Position numbers and translations under genes: made by a program. A stretch of DNA of 64,000 nucleotides, taken from the NCBI RefSeq assembly GCF_009296265.1, contig NZ_WBJS01000003.1:62001-126000 (forward strand), in the 5' to 3' direction. This stretch comes from Thioclava sp. JE_KL1 (GTDB lineage Bacteria; Pseudomonadota; Alphaproteobacteria; Rhodobacterales; Rhodobacteraceae). A model generated the notes under the pieces. That model had not been told where the DNA came from and did not search any database. It worked only from the letters and a program-made list of their open reading frames with translations. Below, piece by piece: positions 44,565 to 53,329 of this stretch (its first letter is position 1; each line of letters starts with the position of its first letter).

Positions 44565-45650
44565 TCACCGGTTGTTCGAGAAGGTGAACATCGACTGGAT
44601 CGCGAACATCAGCCGGTCGAGGATGAAGCCGATGATGCCGATGGTGAACACAGCCACCATGATCCGCGCGAGGCTTTCCGAGGAGCCGTTCTGGAACTCG
44701 TCCCAGACGAATTTGCCCAAGCCCGGGTTCTGCGCGAGCATTTCCGCCGCGATCAGCACCATCCAACCAACCCCGAGCGACAGGCGCAGACCGGTGAAGA
44801 TCAGCGGCAGCGCCGAGGGCAGCACCAGTTTCGTGATCTTCGTCCAGGTGCCCATTTTCAGCACTTTCGAGACGTTCACGAGGTCCTTATCGATCGAGGC
44901 CACGCCAAGGGCCGTGTTGATGATCGTGGGCCAGAGCGAGCACAGCGTCACCGTGATCGCCGAGATCAGGAAGGACTTGGAGAACATCCCGTCATTGGTC
45001 ACGTAGACGGCAGAGACGATCATCGTCACGATCGGCAGCCACGCGAGCGGCGAGACCGGCTTGAAGATCTGGATCAGCGGGTTCATCGCGGCATTGGCGG
45101 TTTTTGACAGGCCCGCCATGATGCCCAGCGGCACCGCGACGATCGTGCCGAGCGCGAAGCCGAAGAACACCGTCTTGATCGAGGTCCAGATCTGATCGAA
45201 ATAGGTCGGCGCCCCGGTATAGTCGCGGTATTTCACCCGGTCGGCCTTGCCTGCCGCCACCAGCTTGTCGTTGCGAACGTCCTGACGCTCGTAGAAGGCG
45301 GCGGCCTTCTCGCGCTCGCGCAGGTGGTCGGCATAGAGAACCTCCGCCTGCTCCCAGACCTGCGCCGGGCCGGGGATGACGCCGAGCGAGGTTTCCACTT
45401 TCGGAGCCAGAACCGCCCAGACGGCGAGGAAGGCGATGATCGCCACCACCGGCACGCCGAGAAGCTGCCAGATCTCTTTCATCTGGGCTTTGGGATTATC
45501 ACCGGCCGCGGCGCGCAGAACCGGCGTGACCCAGCTCACGCCGAGCACCTTGAACCAGCTATCGGCCTTGTTGATGCGGGTGAAGAGACGTTCGCGGCGG
45601 GCCTCGCGGGCCTGCTGTGCGGTCAGGGCGTCAGGATCGATGGCGGTCAT
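44565..45650 (-). CDS. nrtB: Nitrate ABC transporter permease
   Basis: 361 residues. An N-terminal soluble extension (1-50) precedes six or seven helices of the BPD_transp_1 type. The long insert around 115-150 (VLYADHLREREKAAAFYERQDVRNDKLVAAGKADRVKYRD) is an unusually hydrophilic loop between the first helices. The coupling loop reads EMLAQNPGLGKFVWDEFQNGSSES. It forms the membrane channel of the nitrate importer. Confidence 0.9.
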   Translation of the reverse strand: MTAIDPDALTAQQAREARRERLFTRINKADSWFKVLGVSWVTPVLRAAAGDNPKAQMKEIWQLLGVPVVAIIAFLAVWAVLAPKVETSLGVIPGPAQVWEQAEVLYADHLREREKAAAFYERQDVRNDKLVAAGKADRVKYRDYTGAPTYFDQIWTSIKTVFFGFALGTIVAVPLGIMAGLSKTANAAMNPLIQIFKPVSPLAWLPIVTMIVSAVYVTNDGMFSKSFLISAITVTLCSLWPTIINTALGVASIDKDLVNVSKVLKMGTWTKITKLVLPSALPLIFTGLRLSLGVGWMVLIAAEMLAQNPGLGKFVWDEFQNGSSESLARIMVAVFTIGIIGFILDRLMFAIQSMFTFSNNR

Positions 45651-45724
45651 GGCTTGGCGTCCTTGGGGGAATGTAGAGAGGAAAGGACGGGCGAGACCTC
45701 GGCCCCGCCCGCAAGTCAGGGGAG

Positions 45725-47086
45725 TTACCCTTCGACCTTGTTGCCGACGACTTTCTGGCCCGATTTCAGACCGATCGGCAGGCTGTCGATATAGGCGTTG
45801 GGGGTGCGGCCGTCATACTCGACACCGTCGATGATGTCGGAGGTGGGCTCACGATACCCATCGGTATCCCAAGGGAAATCAGCCTTGTCCGCGATACCTT
45901 CATCGACCAGCATCTGGGCGGCCTGAAGGTAGATCTCGGGCTTGTAGACCGACTTGGCGACCTCGTCATACCAGTCGTCGCTCTGGCTCACGGGGATCTG
46001 GCCCCAGCGGCGCATCTGGCTGAGATACCAGACCGCATCCGAGTAGTAGGGATAGGTCGCGTAGTAGCGGAAGAAGACGTTGAAGTCGGGAACGTCGCGC
46101 TTGTCGCCCTTCTCATACTCGAACGTGCCGGTCATCGAGTTCGCGATCACCTCGGCATCCGCACCCACATATTCCGAGCGGGCTAGGATCTCGACCGCCT
46201 CGGGGCGGTTGGCGTTGTCGTTCTCGTCGAGCCACATCGCGGCACGGATCAGCGCCTTGGTCAGCGCGAGCGTGGTGTTGGGGTTTTCCTCGGCGAATTC
46301 GGCGGTGATGCCGAAGACCTTCTCGGGGTTGTTCTTCCAGATCTCGTAATCGGTGATCACCGGAACGCCAATGCCCTTGAACACGGCCTGCTGGTTCCAC
46401 GGCTCGCCCACGCAGTAGCCGTAGATGGTGCCGGCCTCGAGGGTCGCGGGCATCTGCGGCGGGGGCGTCACCGACAGCAGCACATCGGCGCCGATCTGGC
46501 CCGACACGTCATCGGGCGAATAGTAGCCCGGCTCCAGACCGCCCGCGGCCAGCCAGTAGCGCAGCTCGTAATTATGGGTCGAGACCGGGAACACCATGCC
46601 CATGTTAAAGGGCTTGCCCTCGGCGCGGTAGCTCTCGACGACCGGCTTGAGCGCCGACGCCGAGATCGGGTGCACCGGCTTGCCGTCATCGCCTACGGGG
46701 ATGTTCTTCTTCATCTCGTCCCAGACCTCGTTCGACACGGTGATGCCGTTGCCGTTGAGATCCATCGAGAAGGGTGTGACGACATGCGCCTTGGTGCCGA
46801 AGCCGATGGTCGCGGCCAGCGGCTGACCGGCCAGCATATGCGCCCCGTCCAGTTCGCCGTCGATCACGCGATCGAGCAGAACCTTCCAGTTCGCCTGCGG
46901 CTCGAGCGTGACAAAGAGGCCTTCATCCTCGAAATAGCCCTTCTCATAGGCCACCGCGAGCGGCGCCATATCGGTGAGTTTGATGAAGCCGAATTTCAGC
47001 TCGTCCTTCTCGACATCGAGCATTTCCGCCAGCGCGGGGCTGACAAGGCAGGTGGTGGTGGCAATGGCTGCCAGAAGCTTTTTCAT
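45725..47086 (-). CDS. nrtA: Nitrate-binding protein of ABC importer
   Basis: 453 residues from ATG 47086, where a signal peptide ([20 protein letters not shown]) begins; the longer frame upstream is inside the leader RNA. The mature protein is a NrtA/CmpA-type binding fold: [46 protein letters not shown], and the nitrate-site region [18 protein letters not shown]. It binds nitrate (and perhaps nitrite) in the periplasm. The gene is first in the nrt-nir-nas operon and lies downstream of the attenuator at 47121-47261. Confidence 0.92.
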   Translation of the reverse strand: MKKLLAAIATTTCLVSPALAEMLDVEKDELKFGFIKLTDMAPLAVAYEKGYFEDEGLFVTLEPQANWKVLLDRVIDGELDGAHMLAGQPLAATIGFGTKAHVVTPFSMDLNGNGITVSNEVWDEMKKNIPVGDDGKPVHPISASALKPVVESYRAEGKPFNMGMVFPVSTHNYELRYWLAAGGLEPGYYSPDDVSGQIGADVLLSVTPPPQMPATLEAGTIYGYCVGEPWNQQAVFKGIGVPVITDYEIWKNNPEKVFGITAEFAEENPNTTLALTKALIRAAMWLDENDNANRPEAVEILARSEYVGADAEVIANSMTGTFEYEKGDKRDVPDFNVFFRYYATYPYYSDAVWYLSQMRRWGQIPVSQSDDWYDEVAKSVYKPEIYLQAAQMLVDEGIADKADFPWDTDGYREPTSDIIDGVEYDGRTPNAYIDSLPIGLKSGQKVVGNKVEG

Positions 47087-47120
47087 CGTTACGGTCCCTG
47101 TTGCATCGTCATGTGCGTCG

Positions 47121-47197
47121 AAAACGAAAAAGCCGCCCGACCCGAGCGCACCACTTCCAAGGGAGGAGGAAGATCTGCGATCAGGGTCGAACGGCTT
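47121..47197 (-). terminator. Attenuator terminator in the nrtA leader
   Basis: On the minus strand 47184-47197 pairs with 47130-47143 (AAGCCGttCGACCC with GGGTCGggCGGCTT, two mismatched pairs), enclosing a loop that itself contains a CTTCC/GGAAG mini-hairpin. TTTTTCGTTTTC follows (47119-47130). It lies 35 bases before nrtA and would stop transcription unless antiterminated. Confidence 0.82.
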
Positions 47198-47205
47198 TGT
47201 TCGGA

Positions 47206-47225
47206 GCCTCACAGCGATGCGAGGC
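47206..47225 (-). promoter_or_regulatory. ANTAR recognition hairpin P2
   Basis: On the minus strand GCCTCGC and GTGAGGC pair (one G-U) around the hexaloop ATCGCT, which has A at position 1 and G at position 4, the signature of ANTAR-protein targets. It lies eight bases upstream of the terminator's first arm. Confidence 0.8.
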
Positions 47226-47239
47226 GGAATATGTTGGAA

Positions 47240-47261
47240 ATCGAAACGCCCTTGCTTCGAT
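47240..47261 (-). promoter_or_regulatory. ANTAR recognition hairpin P1
   Basis: On the minus strand ATCGAAGC and GTTTCGAT pair (one G-U) around the hexaloop AAGGGC, again A at position 1 and G at position 4. The closing GC/GT pairs match those of P2, 14 bases downstream. Together the two hairpins make the dual-hexaloop motif bound by NasR, EutV and AmiR-type ANTAR proteins; NasT encoded upstream is the expected ligand. Confidence 0.8.
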
Positions 47262-47369
47262 AGAACCAGAAAACGAGTTTTGCACCCGCAGCGTCAACAA
47301 TTGGGTTTCATGCTGCGCCTGCGAAGAGACGATTTTCTGCAGCGCGCTTAGAAAATGCTCACGAAACCG

Positions 47370-48548
47370 TCATGAATTTGCGAAAGGATCAAAAATCCAG
47401 CCATCGAAGAACGCATCGCTCGGCAGAATCACCTGGCCCTGAACGGCCGGAATGGCACCCGGAGCGTTCAGCGCGCCTTCGATCTTGTCGCGCGCCTCGG
47501 GCAGATCCGCCCCCAGATCGGCGAGATTGCGGGTGTAGAGATCGGTCCGGCAGATCGCACGCGCCGAGGCCATCGCTTCCTCGCGCGACAGCCCCAGTCT
47601 TGTCGCGAGCCTTGCTGCCACGAGCGCACCCTGCGAGGCCCAGGGGTAGCCCGCCGCGCCGGTCTGGAAGCTCATATAGCCCGGCACGCTTCGCATCTCG
47701 CCCCGCGGCGAGATCACGAGATTGCCGGTCAACGTCCGTTCTATCAGTTCCGGCGGCAAGTCGAGATAGTCGCGCCGGGCAAGCAGCTCGGCCGCCGTCA
47801 GAAGGTTGCGCTCATGTCCAAGCCATCGCCCAGCCTGCCACACCGCTCGCATCAACCGCCGAGTCAGCCCCGGCTCGGCTTCGGCCCAGTCGTGGCGCAC
47901 GGCCAGAACCTTCTCCGGCGCGTTGGCGCGGATCGCCGTGCCGGGCAGCAGCATTTCACCGACCCGGTTCTCCACCGCGATAGAGCCCCAGGGCGCACCC
48001 ACGCAGAACACATCGATCTCGTCAGCCGCCAAGGCCTCCGCCATCAAAGGCGGCGGGACGGTGTGAACGTCGAGATCCTGTGGCGCGCTCAACCCGATCG
48101 CACCCAGCCAGTGATACAGAAGCTCCGCATGCATCGAGAACGGGAACGGCACGCCGATGCGCAAACGGCCCGCCGCGCCCGCGATCAGAGCCTCGCCCGC
48201 CGCGCGCGCATCCGCGAAATCGAACCCGTAGCCCTGCGCCCGCATCCGATCGGCCAGCGCACGCGACACGCCGATCGAATTGCCGTTATGCGACAGGATC
48301 TGCAGGATATCGATGCGCGTGTTGAACCCGCCCAGACCCAATGCGGCGGCAATCGGCATCGGAAACAGCATATGCGCCGCCTCGAGCCGCCCCAACATCA
48401 GTTGATCGCGCAAGGTCGACCAGCTCGGCGCAGCATTGAGCGTCAGCGCGAGCCCCTCTTCCTCGGCGAAACCGATCTCGCGCGCGATGATCAGCGGCGC
48501 CGCATCGACGAGCGGGATGTATCCGACCGAAATCGGCACACCGCTCAT
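47370..48548 (-). CDS. nasS: Nitrate/nitrite sensor NasS
   Basis: 392 residues. It is a NrtA-like binding fold without a signal peptide, so it stays in the cytoplasm: VGYIPLVDAAPLIIAREIGFAEEEGL, GRLEAAHMLFPMPIAAALGL, CVGAPWGSIAVENRVG. In known NasS/NasT systems NasS holds NasT inactive and releases it when nitrate or nitrite binds. It overlaps nasT at ATGA. The nrtA leader follows at once. Confidence 0.92.
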   Translation of the reverse strand: MSGVPISVGYIPLVDAAPLIIAREIGFAEEEGLALTLNAAPSWSTLRDQLMLGRLEAAHMLFPMPIAAALGLGGFNTRIDILQILSHNGNSIGVSRALADRMRAQGYGFDFADARAAGEALIAGAAGRLRIGVPFPFSMHAELLYHWLGAIGLSAPQDLDVHTVPPPLMAEALAADEIDVFCVGAPWGSIAVENRVGEMLLPGTAIRANAPEKVLAVRHDWAEAEPGLTRRLMRAVWQAGRWLGHERNLLTAAELLARRDYLDLPPELIERTLTGNLVISPRGEMRSVPGYMSFQTGAAGYPWASQGALVAARLATRLGLSREEAMASARAICRTDLYTRNLADLGADLPEARDKIEGALNAPGAIPAVQGQVILPSDAFFDGWIFDPFANS

Positions 48549-49129
48549 GACAGGAGCCCCGCAGCCGTCACCAGCGCATGGGCGACATCCGCGACCCGCC
48601 TGCCCTGATCCATCGCCGTCCTGCGCAGCAGCGCATAGGCCTCGTCCTCGTCGATCCCGCGCGCCTTCATCAACAGACCCTTCGCGCGGTCGATCACCTT
48701 GCGCTCTTCCAGCGCGCGCCGGGTCGTCTCCAGCTCGGTGCGCATCCGCTGCACCATGTTGAACCGCGCAATCGCGGCATCCATGATCGGCTTGATGCGA
48801 TCCGCGCGCAGCCCATCGACCACATAGGCGGAGACGCCCGCATCGATCGCGGCCTTCGTCGCCCCGTCATCCGAGCGATCGACGAACATCGCCACCGGAC
48901 GCTCCAGCGGCCCCGATGCCAGCGTCAGCTCTTCGAGCATGTCGCGCGACGGGCTTGCCATATCGACCAGAACGATATCGGGATTGATTTCGGAAATCCG
49001 CCGCGCGAGGCCGGTCGTCTCGGGGATCACGGTGATCTCAAAGGAGCCCGCTTCGCGCAGACTGTCCTCGATGAGCCCCGCGCGCTCCGGGTCTGTTTCA
49101 ATCACGATGATGGAGAGAGCTTCGGGCAT
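48545..49129 (-). CDS. nasT: ANTAR-domain antiterminator NasT
   Basis: 194 residues. Residues 1-120 are a receiver-like domain (LSIIVIETDPERAGLIEDSLREAG; DIVLVDMASPSRDML carries the Asp), and residues 130-190 an ANTAR domain (LETTRRALEERKVIDRAKGLLMKARGIDEDEAYALLRRTAMDQGRRVADVAHAL). It binds paired hexaloop hairpins in nascent RNA and prevents termination. The target predicted here is the nrtA leader at 47206-47261. nasS follows with a 4-base overlap. Confidence 0.94.
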   Translation of the reverse strand: MPEALSIIVIETDPERAGLIEDSLREAGSFEITVIPETTGLARRISEINPDIVLVDMASPSRDMLEELTLASGPLERPVAMFVDRSDDGATKAAIDAGVSAYVVDGLRADRIKPIMDAAIARFNMVQRMRTELETTRRALEERKVIDRAKGLLMKARGIDEDEAYALLRRTAMDQGRRVADVAHALVTAAGLLS

Positions 49130-49488
49130 CGATCACATTCGTATCTCGTCACGACAGGAATAGAGCCGGAAGACAGACATGCGAAGCGCGGACCTATATT
49201 GGACAAGCTCCAATTCGCGGCTGACGGATTGGCGGTCAGCTTTCGAGCTCGATGCCTGTTTTTTGTGCAATTCGCGGCGTGTGTCTGGTCACTCCAACAG
49301 CAAGAGATACAGACGGCCCGGTTTGGGAATTTGACCCCAGTTCATTCGCCTGGTCACACTGGGGAGACGTATCTTCGTTGTCGGCGCGAAGTCTGGAAAC
49401 CGAATGCTCCGAGCAGTTGACCTTATCGGCTCTGCGAAAAGTTTGCTGACATAGTCGCTTGTTCAACCACCCGGCGGACGCCCTGTCA
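49130..49488. other. Intergenic region upstream of nasT
   Basis: About 360 bases without a supported gene and with lower GC than the cluster. The nasT promoter must lie here on the minus strand, but I could not single out convincing -35/-10 or -24/-12 elements. The short frames present have no ribosome sites. Confidence 0.45.
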
Positions 49489-49525
49489 AAAAAGCGAAGC
49501 GGCAGGAGTTTCCCCCTGCCGCTTC
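49489..49525 (-). terminator. Rho-independent terminator of the small gene
   Basis: On the minus strand GAAGCGGCAGG (49515-49525) and CCTGCCGCTTC (49496-49506) form a perfect 11-bp stem around 8 bases, then GCTTTTTTGAC follows. It ends the transcript of the small protein gene at 49627-49788. Confidence 0.9.
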
Positions 49526-49626
49526 ACGTCCCGGCACGTCGTGTGGCGAGCATCGGCCGGTTCGCGTGGAACCTCACATCGCTCAGCCTACATGCCGGGA
49601 ATTCCGATCCTGATCTTCGGGAAGGA

Positions 49627-49788
49627 CTATTTCTGGGCGCTGCGCGGCGCTGTGCTTTCCGCGTTCGCAGCTTTCTCTTCGGACAGAGTCCGGAAGAAAT
49701 GAGGCCAGGCGAGGGCGGCATGGCCCTTGTTGTTCGCGATGTCATTCGTCTGGGGCTTCTTGCCCGTTGGCATTTTTTCGACAGCCAT
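49627..49788 (-). CDS. Small hydrophilic protein, unknown function
   Basis: 53 residues: starts MAVEKMPTGKKPQTND, continues with IANNKGHAALAWPHFFRTLS and ends EEKAANAESTAPRSAQK. TGGAGGG lies 7 bases before the ATG, and a perfect intrinsic terminator follows 102 bases after the stop, so it looks like a genuine short gene. It is rich in Lys, Ala, Asn and has one aromatic-rich core (ALAWPHFFRTL). It resembles stress-type small proteins in composition, but I recognise no family. A 69-residue frame in another phase (49742-49951, GTG start) overlaps its 5' end and may be spurious. Confidence 0.6.
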   Translation of the reverse strand: MAVEKMPTGKKPQTNDIANNKGHAALAWPHFFRTLSEEKAANAESTAPRSAQK

Positions 49789-50801
49789 GTTCGGCCCTCC
49801 ATTTTACCCGCGAGGGATACTCGCGGAATTCCTCTGGATGACCGAAAGCTTCGGTCAGTTTCGCTCGTGTCTCGGCGGTGCCTCCTAGGATGAGGCGCGA
49901 TGCGGCGTCCGTCCGGTCCCGAGCCGTCGGGGCTTTCGGGGGGCAGATCACGGAAGACGCCGTCGAAGTCGTGTTTGCGGGCCATAGTCCCGCTCTGGTC
50001 GCGAAATCCGGTCTGAAGACCGGCTTCGGAACCGCATCAGCTGGTGCCAGATTGCAGGCGGTCTCACGACCGTCGCGTCCGGTTCCGAATTCTCAGGTAA
50101 CGGCCTGTCTGTCTTCGCGCAGAGAGAGACCTGCGCGCGCAAGGGCCGAGATGTGGACGAAGATATCCCGTCTGCAGAATTGATCAGCCAAGCTCAGTCA
50201 TTTCAGTAGGAAGACCGGAGCCGGCAGAGAAGAGAAATTACAGATGAGACGAGCGTAGTCCGGTATATCTAAGTGACCGCGGCCCCTTTTGCAAAGGAAA
50301 TCAGCAGCGAGCGAACGGCACGCACGGCCAGGGCTTTCCGAGCGCGGAATTTATATCCCGTACAATCAAGCCGTTGCGCGAAAATTCCGGTGCCGAAACG
50401 CAATTTCCTCGTAATTTGGGCGCAAATCCCTTATGTCTGCACTCGCATATCTTAATTCTCGGACCCTGTTCCTCCCGGCTCAGCGACGATCTTGAGCTTT
50501 GTCGGGCCGCAGCTTTTCAAAGGCGGCAGTAAGGAAAAGGAGCTTCCCATCGGCCCATGGTGCCGTGACGCCGTTCGAGCAGACCAACTCTCTCAGCCCT
50601 CCTACCGGGATGAACTTGGTCGATACCGCAATTTCTGCCCCTCGCGACCTCCACGAGAGCTTCGCATGTCAGAGGGGCCGGACCGTGATCCGCGCGCATT
50701 GCCGCTGACGCCTCGCGATCCGCTCGGGATACCAAACCGGCGCGCCTCGCGCGCAGACCTAATTCACCGCATAGAAACGGCTTAGCCCGCACTATGCCTC
50801 C
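49789..50801. other. Gene-poor interval
   Basis: About 1 kb with no gene I can support. Frames on both strands are short or Arg/Ser/Pro-rich shadow-like. The palindrome CCGGTC-TGAA-GACCGG is at 50008-50023. A minus-strand frame (49742-49951) with GGTAETRAKLTEAFGHPEEF looks protein-like but has no ribosome site, and a plus-2 shift would join it to the frame beginning at 49985, so a decayed gene is possible. GC is lower near 50200-50450. Confidence 0.4.
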
Positions 50802-51128
50802 GTGATCGCGCAACCGTTCAAATCGGAGCCGTCACGACCGCTTAGAAAGATACGAACCTTGATCGAAATTTACTGGGGCAAACCCATCTCCCTCGTCGTG
50901 TCGCCGGACGGCGACGTCAAAACCTTCAGCACCATCGAACAGGTGCATTACTGGCTGCGCGAGAAATGGCCGGTCACTGATACCGCACAGATCCGTGCAA
51001 TTGACCGCGTCGAAGCGGCCATGGAATGTCTGGGCACCGTGGGCGATGCGCGTCGTGCGTTCCTCGCAGCCGCGACCACCGCCGGCTTTTCACCATTCGA
51101 AACGATGGATCACCCGATTGCAGCCTGA
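50802..51128 (+). CDS. DUF982 family protein
   Basis: 108 residues from GTG 50802; a TTG at 50859 is an alternative start and neither has a strong ribosome site. The DUF982 pattern is clear: VVSPDGDVKTFSTIEQVHYWLREKWPVTDTAQIRAIDRVEAAMECLGTVGDARRAFLAAATTAGF. The family is widespread in Rhizobiales and Rhodobacterales and has no established function. It ends about 100 bases before the acyltransferase start, on the same strand. Confidence 0.75.
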   Translation: MIAQPFKSEPSRPLRKIRTLIEIYWGKPISLVVSPDGDVKTFSTIEQVHYWLREKWPVTDTAQIRAIDRVEAAMECLGTVGDARRAFLAAATTAGFSPFETMDHPIAA

Positions 51129-51228
51129 TCATACAGCACATACGGCGTCTCGCGCGCGACGCGGACGGGCCGGCTCGGTCCCGAGGTTCGAAGGTCTACG
51201 CTCGAAACTCTTTGACGGGGCCTTCGGA

Positions 51229-51918
51229 GTGTGGACGGCACTGCAAGCGCCGATGATCCCGATCCTCGCGCTGGCGCGGCGCCCCCGGCTCGTGCGCGCC
51301 GCCGTGCGGGTCTGGACCGGCGGGGTCTTCGCGCTCGCACGCGGGATCCTGCGGTTGCGCGTCCGCGAGCAAGGGCTCGAGAACAAGCATCTCGACAGCC
51401 CCTGCATCTATGTCTGCAACCACCAATCCACCTGGGAAACGCTGGCCTTCAACCAGCTCGTGCCCGATGTCTGCATCATCGCGAAACACGAATTGCGGCG
51501 TATCCCGATCTTCGGCTGGTTCCTCGAACATTCGCCGATGATCCTAATCGACCGCAGCGGCGGCGGACGTGCTCTCGCCGGGATGATCACCCACGCGCGC
51601 GAAGAGGCTGCCAAAGGCCGCTCGATCCTGATCTTTCCGGAAGGCACGCGGGTCGGCGTGAACGATCGCTGCGAATTCCAGCCCGGCCTGATCGCGCTTT
51701 ATCGCAAGCTCCGCCTGCCGATCGTGCCGGTCGCGCATAACGCGGGCCATATCTGGCGCAGGGACGTGAAGACCGGGGGCACGATCACCGTCGCCTATTT
51801 CCCGGCAATCCCGCCCGGGCTTCCGGGCGCCGAGGTGAGCGCGCAGGTCGAAGCGCTTCTCAATGTCGAGAAAGACCGCCTGCCCCCCTGCACTGCTCTG
51901 AGCGACAACGCAAAATAG
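51229..51918 (+). CDS. 1-acyl-sn-glycerol-3-phosphate acyltransferase-like protein
   Basis: 229 residues from GTG 51229; the start is uncertain because the frame stays open upstream and no clear ribosome site decides. An N-terminal hydrophobic segment is followed by motif I NHQSTWETL (HX4E; the more common form has Asp), motif II-like ILIDRSGGGRAL and motif III FPEGTRVG. PlsC-type enzymes make phosphatidate from lysophosphatidate at the inner membrane face. Other relatives acylate ornithine or lysophospholipids, so the substrate is not fixed. Confidence 0.85.
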   Translation: MWTALQAPMIPILALARRPRLVRAAVRVWTGGVFALARGILRLRVREQGLENKHLDSPCIYVCNHQSTWETLAFNQLVPDVCIIAKHELRRIPIFGWFLEHSPMILIDRSGGGRALAGMITHAREEAAKGRSILIFPEGTRVGVNDRCEFQPGLIALYRKLRLPIVPVAHNAGHIWRRDVKTGGTITVAYFPAIPPGLPGAEVSAQVEALLNVEKDRLPPCTALSDNAK

Positions 51919-52137
51919 GTGGCGCCCTTCTGGCAGGTGGCCGCCCTCGTCTCTTGTGGTGCGGCCTCGCAGGTTCGATCGCCATCGAGCTTCGGCCTTC
52001 CGACCGCGACACATCCCAGGCATCTTGATATCGGTGACACGCGGGCCGATCAGGCATTTCTCAAGCCGCGATGACGATCTAAGGTCGACATCCTGTTGGC
52101 CGCGCGGCCTCCACCGCTATGCATGAAGGTTCTTTCC

Positions 52138-53043
52138 ATGGCCACCAAACCGATGTTGCACCCGCGCAATCAACACCGGGCGGGGTACGACTTTGAGCGT
52201 CTGATCGTACAAACTCCGGAGCTGGAGGCATTCACGACACGAAACCCGCGTGGACGGATGACGATCGATTTTGCGGACGTGGACGCGGTCCGCATGCTCA
52301 ACCGGGCACTCTTGCGGACGCATTACGACATCGATTTCTGGGATATTCCGGCCACTTATCTATGCCCTCCGATCCCCGGCCGTGTCGATTACATTCACTA
52401 TTTGGCGGATCTTCTGGCCGAGTGTAACGACCATGAGATCCCGCACGGGCCCGAGATCAAGGCGCTCGACATAGGGACCGGCGCGAGCCTCGTCTACCCA
52501 CTGACCGGTCAGCATGAATATGGCTGGGAGTTCACCGGCGTCGATATCGATCCGGTGTCGATCAAGTCGGCGGCGGAGATTTGCGACCGCAACGGTCTGA
52601 ACATCAGCCTCAGGCGCCAGACCGATCCCGAGGACATCTTCGAAGGCGTGATCGGTCCCGACGATATCTTCCATGTCACCCTGTGCAATCCGCCGTTTCA
52701 TGCGTCCATTGAGCAGGCGGACAAAGGTACCCGGCGCAAGTGGCGAAATTTGGGGAAAGGTCACTCGAAGAAACTCAATTTCGGCGGCCAGAACGCCGAA
52801 CTTTGGTGCCCCGGTGGCGAGATCGGCTTCATCGCCAGAATGATCGAGCAGAGCATGGACGTCGCCGATCAATGCCTGTGGTTTACCTCTCTGGTGTCGA
52901 AGAAAGACAACCTGCAGCCAATTTCCAGACTGCTGCGCAAAGCGAGGGTTGCCGAGTCCAGGGTCGTCGAAATGGCTCAGGGGCAGAAGACAAGCCGGTT
53001 CATAGCCTGGACCTATTACCCCGAAGCACAGCGATCCCTATAG
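52138..53043 (+). CDS. rlmF: 23S rRNA (adenine-1618-N6)-methyltransferase
   Basis: 301 residues from ATG 52138 (GAAGG eight bases before); an ATG at 52123 is also possible. The family opening HPRNQHRAGYDFERL is followed by a SAM site LDIGTGASLVYPL and the adenine-N6 catalytic motif NPPFHAS. The later segment IGFIARMIEQSMDVADQCLWFTSLVSKKDN is typical of RlmF. It modifies A1618 of 23S rRNA with SAM. It stands alone between a PlsC-like gene and a siderophore-interaction gene. Confidence 0.9.
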   Translation: MATKPMLHPRNQHRAGYDFERLIVQTPELEAFTTRNPRGRMTIDFADVDAVRMLNRALLRTHYDIDFWDIPATYLCPPIPGRVDYIHYLADLLAECNDHEIPHGPEIKALDIGTGASLVYPLTGQHEYGWEFTGVDIDPVSIKSAAEICDRNGLNISLRRQTDPEDIFEGVIGPDDIFHVTLCNPPFHASIEQADKGTRRKWRNLGKGHSKKLNFGGQNAELWCPGGEIGFIARMIEQSMDVADQCLWFTSLVSKKDNLQPISRLLRKARVAESRVVEMAQGQKTSRFIAWTYYPEAQRSL

Positions 53044-53329
53044 GGGGTCGGGTTCGTCGGCAGGACGCAAGGGGTGGCGCGAGCTGCAGAGCGACCGGCA
53101 CATTCGAAACGCACCGCTCTCCATAAGTTGCGTCTGTAAACAGGCGATAAATCTGCGAAATCCGCTTGCCGCACAGGCAAGCTCGACTATGTCCTTCACC
53201 ATCGTCCCCGTGAGGGCGCGCGTAAGCGTTCACGTCAATCAACGCACTGTCTCGGGCACGCCCGGTCAGTGCGTTGGCATGTCCAGCCGCCGCCAGACCG
53301 GACGGAACCCGATTTGAGAAGGACTGGAC
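53044..53329. promoter_or_regulatory. Upstream region of the siderophore-interaction gene with two hairpins
   Basis: GCTTGCC-gcaca-GGCAAGC (53164-53182) and CAACGCACTG...CAGTGCGTTG (53240-53249 with 53267-53276, inner CGGGC/GCCCG) are both perfect. The second could act as terminator of rlmF or as a leader structure. I see no clear Fur box. Confidence 0.5.

Noticed and set aside
49524-49985. 153-residue minus-strand frame
   Set aside because: Arg/Ser/Pro-rich in its second half and overlaps the better supported small gene in another phase.
53044-53329. Fur box before the siderophore-interaction gene
   Set aside because: No 19-bp AT-rich inverted repeat resembling GATAATGATAATCATTATC could be seen.
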